14,399 bases of DNA from JACPFJ01 sp041738275. GTDB lineage: Bacteria > Desulfobacterota > Desulfuromonadia > Geobacterales > Pseudopelobacteraceae. The translations under genes were made by a program, and so were the position numbers. The DNA is taken from the NCBI GenBank assembly GCA_041738275.1, contig JBGSQD010000307.1:1-14399 (forward strand). The letters run 5' to 3'. The notes beneath the pieces are model-generated. The model was not told the origin of the DNA. It searched no databases and saw only the letters and a program-made list of their open reading frames with translations. Every line of letters starts with the position of its first letter. The first letter of the stretch is position 1. Below are positions 7,397-12,993 of this stretch, piece by piece.

Positions 7397-9418
7397 ATGG
7401 CAAATAAAATCAGAAGATATATCGGTCAGATATTGCTGGATGGCGGGTTTCTTAAGAAAACTGACCTGGACCAGGCATTTGAGGAACAAAAGCGTACCAG
7501 TGAGCTTCTGGGTCATGTGCTGGTCAGGATGGGAGTGCTTAAGGCGAACGATATCAATGCATCGCTTCTGGTTCAGGAACACCTCACTTGTGTTGGCGAT
7601 GCCCTGAGAATTGCAGCAGGCGAGCGACAATTGCTTGGAGCCCTGCTGGTTCAATCGGGACATATAACCGGTGAACAGCTGGATTATGCCCTGGATGAAC
7701 AGAAGAAATCAGGAGAAAAGATCGGTGACGTGTTCACGCGCCTCGGCATGTTGACGGAGCGTCAGCTTGCCGCACTGCTCGAATTTCAACAGAATCAAAA
7801 TTCAAAGGCATCCAGTCCCCTGAGGCTTGGCGAACTTCTTGTCGCTACCGGACATATCTCCAGTGGTCAGTTGGACGACGCTCTCTGCAAACAGCATTTA
7901 TCAAATAAAAAGATTGGTGAGGTGCTGGTTGAAGAAGGATATGTTGACCAGAGTCGTGTCGAGAGCGGTTTCCGTTTGCAGAAGATGCTTGTCAAATCAG
8001 TGCTGGCAGCAATACTATCCCTAAGTATGAGCGCCCCGGCCTTTGCCTCCGGTGTTACGCTTCAGTGGAACCCAAACACTGAAAGCGACGTGGCTGGCTA
8101 CAAGGTATATTTCAGCCCCGAATCGTTGCCTCTTGAAGGAATGACCCCTTTGGATGTCAGCAATCAGACATCAGCAACCATAGACGGGCTTGATCCCAAT
8201 GTTTCCTACAAGTTTGCAGTTACCGCCTATAATGACGCCGGGATAGAGAGCCCCTTTTCAAATAGTGTAACTATTACAGAACAGGTTCCGCCAACCGTAG
8301 ACATAACATCTCCAGCGGATTATGCCAAAGTGAGCGGTGCTGTTTCGATGTCTGTCAATGCCTATGACAATGTCGGGATCACAAAGGTTGAATTCTATGT
8401 CAACGGGATACTGGTGGCCACTGAGACCGGGGCGCCATATTTTTACACCTGGGATACACTGTCAACTGCGGCAGGAGCTTATACCCTTACAGCCAAGGCA
8501 TATGACACGGCCGGCAACGTCAGTCAGTCGAGTAAATCAGTAACGGTTGTAAATGACAATATTACACCGTCAGTGGCTTTGACATCGCCGACAAACAATT
8601 TTTCTATTAAAGGTACGGTAACAATCAGCGCCAATGCCAGTGACAATGTCGGAGTGACCAATGTAGAGTTTTACTGCAATGGCGTGCTTCTGTACGCAAG
8701 CAATGTTGCTCCCTTCAGTTTTAAATGGGATTCCTCGACGGTGGACAACGGTGTCTACACAATAATTGCCAAGGCTTATGACAATGCCGGGAATGCAAAG
8801 GAATCATTATCTGCAACAGTTTTGGTGAGCAATCCTGTCCCTGACTTAACAGCACCGACTGTGAATAGCTTCAACATGCCTGTTACGTACACATCTCTGT
8901 CAGTCCCGGTATACCGGTTTACTGCCGCCGATAACGTCAAAGTCGCCGGCTACATGATAACGCTAAGCGCGACTGCGCCTGCTGCTGGTGCTGCCGGATG
9001 GAGTGCCACCGCACCCGTCAACTTCACTTTTCCTGCTGCTGGTAAAAAAACTGCTTACGCCTGGGTTAAGGATGCCGTAGGTAATGTCTCGGCTAGCAGT
9101 TCAGCTTCAGTTACCATTACTCAAACGGACTCGACCGCCCCGGTCATCACCGCCTTTACCATGCCGAAAGTAGTGAAATCAACAATTGTACCTGTTTCAA
9201 GATTCACCGCCACCGATAATAAAGCGGTCACCGGATACATGATTACCGAAAGTGCCACTCCTCCTTCCGCCAATTCTCCTTTATGGCTGGCAAAGGCCCC
9301 GAGCAGTTTTAAATTCACCTCTTCAGGTGTAAAAACCGCTTATGCATGGGTCAAGGATGCCAACGGCAATGTTTCCGCCAGCTTGTCTGCTTCAGTGAAA
9401 ATAATAAAATATAAGTAA
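7397..9418 (+). CDS. Triple-MshEN / transmembrane / fibronectin III-Ig surface protein, predicted c-di-GMP-responsive
   Basis: 673 residues. ATG 7397 has AAGGAG at 7383-7388. Residues 8-195 contain six 24-residue motifs in three pairs (8-31/37-60, 79-102/108-131, 143-166/172-195). Each pair is separated by exactly five residues, and every motif keeps Gly at positions 3 and 10 and Gln at 24. This is the layout of the MshEN c-di-GMP-binding domain of T2SS/MshE ATPases and NfrB-like proteins. Arg of the RLG signature is seen only in motif 5 (R143). Residues 197-217 form a signal-peptide-like hydrophobic segment preceded by Lys and ending APAFA-SG. Then come a fibronectin III domain (about 219-295), two Ig-like repeats (about 298-387 and 389-479, 92-residue period) and two C-terminal repeats (about 483-577 and 578-673, 95-residue period, sharing AYAWVKDA). 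There is no ATPase domain and no sorting signal. I infer a cytoplasmic sensor anchored through the inner membrane to an extracytoplasmic adhesive or polysaccharide-binding region. Domain calls are firm; the function is inferred. Confidence 0.85.
   Translation: MANKIRRYIGQILLDGGFLKKTDLDQAFEEQKRTSELLGHVLVRMGVLKANDINASLLVQEHLTCVGDALRIAAGERQLLGALLVQSGHITGEQLDYALDEQKKSGEKIGDVFTRLGMLTERQLAALLEFQQNQNSKASSPLRLGELLVATGHISSGQLDDALCKQHLSNKKIGEVLVEEGYVDQSRVESGFRLQKMLVKSVLAAILSLSMSAPAFASGVTLQWNPNTESDVAGYKVYFSPESLPLEGMTPLDVSNQTSATIDGLDPNVSYKFAVTAYNDAGIESPFSNSVTITEQVPPTVDITSPADYAKVSGAVSMSVNAYDNVGITKVEFYVNGILVATETGAPYFYTWDTLSTAAGAYTLTAKAYDTAGNVSQSSKSVTVVNDNITPSVALTSPTNNFSIKGTVTISANASDNVGVTNVEFYCNGVLLYASNVAPFSFKWDSSTVDNGVYTIIAKAYDNAGNAKESLSATVLVSNPVPDLTAPTVNSFNMPVTYTSLSVPVYRFTAADNVKVAGYMITLSATAPAAGAAGWSATAPVNFTFPAAGKKTAYAWVKDAVGNVSASSSASVTITQTDSTAPVITAFTMPKVVKSTIVPVSRFTATDNKAVTGYMITESATPPSANSPLWLAKAPSSFKFTSSGVKTAYAWVKDANGNVSASLSASVKIIKYK
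9053..9376 (+). repeat. Diverged 285-bp tandem repeat encoding the last two ectodomain units
   Basis: The codons for AYAWVKDA-x-GNVSAS occur at 9053 and again at 9338, exactly 285 bases (95 codons) apart. Flanking residues also match (TAP...F-MP...V-RFTA-DN...GYMIT-SAT-P). The DNA copies have diverged at many third positions, so this is an old domain duplication and not a recent slippage event. Confidence 0.7.
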
Positions 9419-9512
9419 GTGTAATTCTAAACGGTTGATCCTTCCTGCGGCACCCACAAGTGAAACTTCAATTTACTGCTCTTCCCGAGTTCACCAAACA
9501 TTCACGACACCG

Positions 9513-9540
9513 TTGAATCCCTGTAACAATTATTTGTTAT
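9513..9540 (+). promoter_or_regulatory. Candidate sigma70 promoter with an overlapping palindrome
   Basis: TTGAAT (9513-9518) and TGTTAT (9535-9540), 16 bp apart, each match four of six consensus bases. An inverted repeat, TAACAA-TTAT-TTGTTA (9524-9539), covers the spacer and -10 and could be a repressor operator. A transcript would start about 9547, roughly 30 bases before ATG 9578. This lies in the 159-bp gap after the surface-protein gene, which otherwise shows nothing recognisable. The evidence is weak because the region is AT-rich. Confidence 0.3.
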
Positions 9541-9577
9541 CATGCGAGAAAAACAGGCATGCTTACAAGGTGGTGAT

Positions 9578-11746
9578 ATGCTGCAACTTACCCAGAAATT
9601 AAAAAACGGCTCGATGCAGGTGTTGGAAGTCCCCTGGCCGGCGCTCTCTTCTGGCATGGTCATGGTCAGAAACCATTTTTCCCTGATCAGCGCCGGAACA
9701 GAAGGAAGCACGGTCAAGACCGCCCGCACCGGCTTTATCGGCAAGGCCAAGGAGCGTCCTCAGCAGGTGAAACAGGTAATCGATACCCTGCGCAGCCAGG
9801 GGATCACCCAGACTTACCGGGCGGTGATGAAAAAATTGGATGCCTATTCCCCGTTAGGTTACTCCAGTGCCGGCGAGGTTATTTGTGTTGCCCCTGATGT
9901 CCGCGAATTCAAGGCAGGGGATCTGGTTGCCTGCGCAGGACTCTCCGCCAGCCATGCGGAAATAGTAAGCGTGCCGGTGAACCTTTGTGTACGTCTTTCT
10001 CCAGGTGCCGACATGCGGCAGGCTGCTTACAACACCCTGGGAGTCATCGCGATGCAGGGCGTCCGGCAGGCCGACCTCCGGCTCGGGGAAAGCTGCGCCA
10101 TCATCGGGCTGGGGCTGTTGGGGCAATTGACCGCCCTTATCCTGAGGGCAGGGGGGGTACGTGTGGTGGGGGTTGACATCGATCCCGCCATGGTGGAGAT
10201 CGCGGGACAACACTGCCTGGATCTGGCGCTCTGTCGTAAAGATACCGGGATCGACGGAAAGATCATGCAGTTCACCCACGGCATCGGATGTGACGCGGTC
10301 ATTATTACTGCTGCCACCAGCTCCCTGGATCCGATCAATTTTGCCGGCTCCATCTGCCGCAAGCGGGGAACGGTGGTTGTGGTCGGTGCCGTGCCGACCG
10401 GTTTCGACCGGGAACCCCATTATTATAAAAAGGAGTTGCAGGTGCGCATGTCCTGCTCCTATGGGCCGGGGCGCTATGATCCGGTTTACGAAGAAAAGGG
10501 TGTCGACTATCCGGTTGCCTATGCACGTTGGACTGAAAACCGGAATATGCAGGCGTTTCAGGAGTTGCTTGCCTCAGGTCGGGTCGATGTCAGCTACCTG
10601 ACCAGTCATACATTCAGGCTGGATGATGCGCCGGACGCCTATGATATGATGATGGCCAAGGCAGAGCAGTATATCGGCATCCTCATCGAGTACGATGTAA
10701 TGAAGGCAGTTGCTCGTCCCTGTGGGCCTCAGACCCTTCAATCGCTTGTAAATGAGCGGAAGAAACTTCCGGCCGTGGGGATCGGCTTCATCGGCGCCGG
10801 CTCCTATGCCCAGAGTCACCTGTTGCCTAATATTCCCAAGGATAAGGCGGTCTCCCTGGTGGGGGTAGCCACTGCCACAAGCACCGGGGCGCGCTCCGCA
10901 GGGGACCGCTATGGTTTTACCTTCTGTAGCGGCAATGCAGATGACATTTTGACGGACGTGAGAATCAACACGGTGTTCATAGCCACCCGCCATGATTCCC
11001 ACGCCGGATATACCATGCGTGCCCTGGAAACCGGTAAGCATGTTTTCGTGGAAAAACCGCTCTGTCTGACTGAATCCGAACTGGAGCGGATTGCAGATGT
11101 GTACTCATCCCGAAGCAAAAATGGCTCAAGGCCGCTCCTGATGGTAGGCTACAACCGTCGGTTTTCCCCGCTGGCCCTTATAATGAAAAAAGAGGTCGGT
11201 AATTTTCCTCTCTCCGCAGTTTACCGGATCAACGCCGGCTCCATTCCTTGTGAATCATGGATTCAGGACCCTGAAGTTGGGGGAGGCAGAATCATTGGCG
11301 AGGTCTGCCATTTTGTAGATTTTCTGACTTATATAACCGGATCGCTGCCGGTTTCCGTCCATGCCGTTGCCATGGAGGCGCCGGGCAATATGCATGACAC
11401 CGTGACGATTTCGCTGACCTTTCGCAACGGCTCTATCGCAACAATCTGTTACTACGCTAATGGTGACAAGGGATGCCCCAAGGAACGGGTGGAGGTGTTT
11501 GCCAACCGGAGCACCATGGTGCTTGATGATTTTAAAACCCTGACAATATTTGCCAATAACTCCAAAACGGAAAAAAAACTTGCTAGCCAGAACAAGGGGC
11601 AGGCGGGATGCGTAAAAGGTTTCATAGAGGCGGTTCTGGCAGGTAAAGGAGAGCCGATCCCTTTTCAGGAGCTCTACAGCACCTCTTTGGTAGCTTTCAA
11701 AATAGTTGAATCCATCCGGACCGGTCAGGCAATTTCCATCGCCTGA
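9578..11746 (+). CDS. Two-domain oxidoreductase: MDR (zinc-type dehydrogenase-like) fused to Gfo/Idh/MocA
   Basis: 722-residue fusion. ATG 9578 is preferred over ATG 9542 because AAGGTGGTGA (9567-9576) precedes it and the protein then starts directly with the MDR beta strand (MLQLTQKLKNGSMQVLEVP). Residues 1-375 are a medium-chain dehydrogenase/reductase with Rossmann motif GLGLLGQ (177-183) and VVGVDID, whose Asp200 suggests NAD(H) preference. The usual catalytic zinc Cys/His set is not evident (ISAGTEG in its place), so it may be zinc-independent. Residues 400-722 are a Gfo/Idh/MocA domain with GIGFIGAGSYAQ (401-412) and the conserved EKP (492-494, in VEKPLCLT), whose Lys is usually catalytic or substrate-binding. 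Both nucleotide-binding sites look intact. I recall fusions of this type beside heparinase-like genes in exopolysaccharide loci. It probably oxidises, reduces or epimerises a sugar or nucleotide-sugar precursor, but the substrate is unknown. Confidence 0.9.
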   Translation: MLQLTQKLKNGSMQVLEVPWPALSSGMVMVRNHFSLISAGTEGSTVKTARTGFIGKAKERPQQVKQVIDTLRSQGITQTYRAVMKKLDAYSPLGYSSAGEVICVAPDVREFKAGDLVACAGLSASHAEIVSVPVNLCVRLSPGADMRQAAYNTLGVIAMQGVRQADLRLGESCAIIGLGLLGQLTALILRAGGVRVVGVDIDPAMVEIAGQHCLDLALCRKDTGIDGKIMQFTHGIGCDAVIITAATSSLDPINFAGSICRKRGTVVVVGAVPTGFDREPHYYKKELQVRMSCSYGPGRYDPVYEEKGVDYPVAYARWTENRNMQAFQELLASGRVDVSYLTSHTFRLDDAPDAYDMMMAKAEQYIGILIEYDVMKAVARPCGPQTLQSLVNERKKLPAVGIGFIGAGSYAQSHLLPNIPKDKAVSLVGVATATSTGARSAGDRYGFTFCSGNADDILTDVRINTVFIATRHDSHAGYTMRALETGKHVFVEKPLCLTESELERIADVYSSRSKNGSRPLLMVGYNRRFSPLALIMKKEVGNFPLSAVYRINAGSIPCESWIQDPEVGGGRIIGEVCHFVDFLTYITGSLPVSVHAVAMEAPGNMHDTVTISLTFRNGSIATICYYANGDKGCPKERVEVFANRSTMVLDDFKTLTIFANNSKTEKKLASQNKGQAGCVKGFIEAVLAGKGEPIPFQELYSTSLVAFKIVESIRTGQAISIA

Positions 11747-11748
11747 CC
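11723..11748 (+). terminator. GC-rich hairpin over the oxidoreductase stop codon, no T-tract
   Basis: GGTCAGGC (11723-11730) pairs perfectly with GCCTGACC (11741-11748) around a 10-base loop; the TGA stop is inside the right arm. The downstream sequence is TTAATGGGGG, so there is no uridine tract and this is not a standard intrinsic terminator. It could stabilise the 3' end, slow ribosomes at termination, or act with a termination factor. The stem is certain; the role is a guess. Confidence 0.35.
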
Positions 11749-11754
11749 TTAATG

Positions 11755-11836
11755 GGGGTATTTGTAGTTTATGTACTGTATGTTGGGCGTAAGCGAACAT
11801 AAACTGGGAAACTCTACCAAAATTGACAAATACCCC
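11755..11836. repeat. 82-bp inverted-repeat element with one interrupted arm (possible MITE/IS remnant or regulatory hairpin)
   Basis: The left arm (11755-11774) is 20 bases, beginning GGGGTATTTGT and continuing AGTTTATGT. The right side holds both complements, ACATAAACT (11797-11805) and ACAAATACCCC (11826-11836), but separated by 20 extra bases (11806-11825). Removing those bases gives a perfect 20-bp inverted repeat around a 22-base loop. There is no transposase, no room for one, and no obvious target-site duplication. Candidate readings are a miniature or decayed insertion element, an RNA hairpin with a bulge, or a binding site for a dimeric regulator. The right end overlaps the -35 of the next promoter. 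Confidence 0.55.
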
Positions 11837-11851
11837 TGTTGACTATATACT
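11823..11851 (+). promoter_or_regulatory. Strong candidate sigma70 promoter for the polyamine genes
   Basis: TTGACA (11823-11828), a perfect -35, and TATACT (11846-11851), five of six for -10, are separated by the ideal 17 bp. Initiation would be near 11858, leaving a leader of about 14 bases with GAGGA (11860-11864) before ATG 11872. The ACA of the -35 is the first part of the outer right repeat arm of the 82-bp element, and the TTG comes from the 20-bp interruption, so the promoter straddles that structure. Confidence 0.65.
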
Positions 11852-11871
11852 TTTCCCGCGAGGACTCATAG

Positions 11872-12978
11872 ATGCCGCAATTACACACCCCGTTCTACCT
11901 CATCGATGAAACCAAACTTGTTAAAAATCTGGAAATAATACGGCTTGTTCGTGAGGAATCCGGAGCCAGGTCTGTCCTGGCGCTGAAATGCTTCTCAACC
12001 TGGTGCGTGTTCGATCTGATGCGCCAGTACATGGACGGCACAACCAGCAGCTCCCTTTTTGAAGCGAGGCTTGGCCGCGAGAAATTTGGCAAGGAGGTGC
12101 ATGCCTACAGCGTGGCCTATTCTTCCGAAGAGGTTGATGCGGTCAGCAAGATTGCCGACAAGGTGATATTCAATTCCGTATCTCAGCTAAGGATGTTCCA
12201 TAATCAAGTAAACGGCTTGAAAGTCGGCCTGCGTGTCAATCCGGGCATTAGCTATTCCCATTTCGACTTGGCGGACCCGGCGCGCAGATATTCGCGGCTG
12301 GGGGTATGCAACGAACAGGAACTCTCTGCTGTGGCAGACCTGATCAGCGGTATGATGTTCCATTTCAACTGCGAAAATGACGACGTGGAAAGCATTGCTG
12401 CTGCTCTGAATCAGATCGGTATAAAGTATGCCCCAATGCTGGAGCGAATGGATTGGATCAGTCTTGGCGGCGGGATCTTTTTTACAAAAGAGGAATATCC
12501 TCTGGAAAGATTCTGCAAGATACTGAAGACGTTCAGTGAACGATTCGGGGTACAGATATATCTTGAGCCGGGCGAGGCTGCCATCACCAACAGCACCGAA
12601 CTGGTTACTACTGTGCTCGATGTGGTGCATAACGAGGTCGATATCGCTATCCTCGATGCCTCTGTCGAGGCGCACCTGTTAGACCACCTGATCTACGGTA
12701 CTAACCCCAGGATTTCATCCCCCGGCCCCGGAGACCAACCGATGATGATTGCTGGCAGGTCATGCCTGGCTGGAGATGTATTTGGCAGCTACAGGTTGGC
12801 TGCCGCACTTAAGGTTGGCGACGAGGTGCGCATCGCCGATACAGCTGGGTACACGATGGTCAAGAAAAACTGGTTCAACGGCGTGCCAATGCCGGCTATA
12901 GCAGTTCGGAGACTGGACGGCACTGTGGAACTGGTACGCAGTTTTGATTATGAAGACTACTCAAGCAGTCTATCTTAA
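11872..12978 (+). CDS. nspC: Carboxynorspermidine/carboxyspermidine decarboxylase
   Basis: 368-residue PLP-dependent, fold-III (alanine racemase-like) decarboxylase that converts carboxynorspermidine or carboxyspermidine to norspermidine or spermidine in the cytoplasm. The PLP-binding lysine is K39 in VLALKCFS. Also visible are HFNCEN (164-169), the glycine-rich phosphate loop LGGGIF (198-203), YLEPGEA (230-236), and the catalytic Cys-x3-Asp pair C298/D302 in GRSCLAGDVFG, followed by AGYTMVKKNWFNG with Y327. All expected active-site residues are present. The length fits the family, and the active-site spacing separates it from diaminopimelate and ornithine decarboxylases. ATG 11872 has GAGGA seven bases upstream and a strong promoter above it. 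It is 15 bp from the synthase gene that makes its substrate, the usual pairing. The sequence cannot decide whether the product in vivo is spermidine or norspermidine; that depends on the diamine available. Confidence 0.92.
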   Translation: MPQLHTPFYLIDETKLVKNLEIIRLVREESGARSVLALKCFSTWCVFDLMRQYMDGTTSSSLFEARLGREKFGKEVHAYSVAYSSEEVDAVSKIADKVIFNSVSQLRMFHNQVNGLKVGLRVNPGISYSHFDLADPARRYSRLGVCNEQELSAVADLISGMMFHFNCENDDVESIAAALNQIGIKYAPMLERMDWISLGGGIFFTKEEYPLERFCKILKTFSERFGVQIYLEPGEAAITNSTELVTTVLDVVHNEVDIAILDASVEAHLLDHLIYGTNPRISSPGPGDQPMMIAGRSCLAGDVFGSYRLAAALKVGDEVRIADTAGYTMVKKNWFNGVPMPAIAVRRLDGTVELVRSFDYEDYSSSLS

Positions 12979-12993
12979 AGGAGGAGACATTAC

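Noticed and set aside
9419..9512. Terminator after the MshEN/Fn3/Ig gene
   Set aside because: No stem-loop followed by a T-tract could be found in this stretch.
10161..10601. Plus-strand open frame of 146 codons inside the two-domain oxidoreductase
   Set aside because: The translation is Arg/Pro/Trp/Ser-rich with no domain, and it overlaps a well-supported Rossmann region in another frame.
11755..11836. Calling the inverted repeat an intrinsic terminator
   Set aside because: The right arm is followed by TGTTGACTATATAC with no uridine run, and a near-consensus promoter overlaps it.
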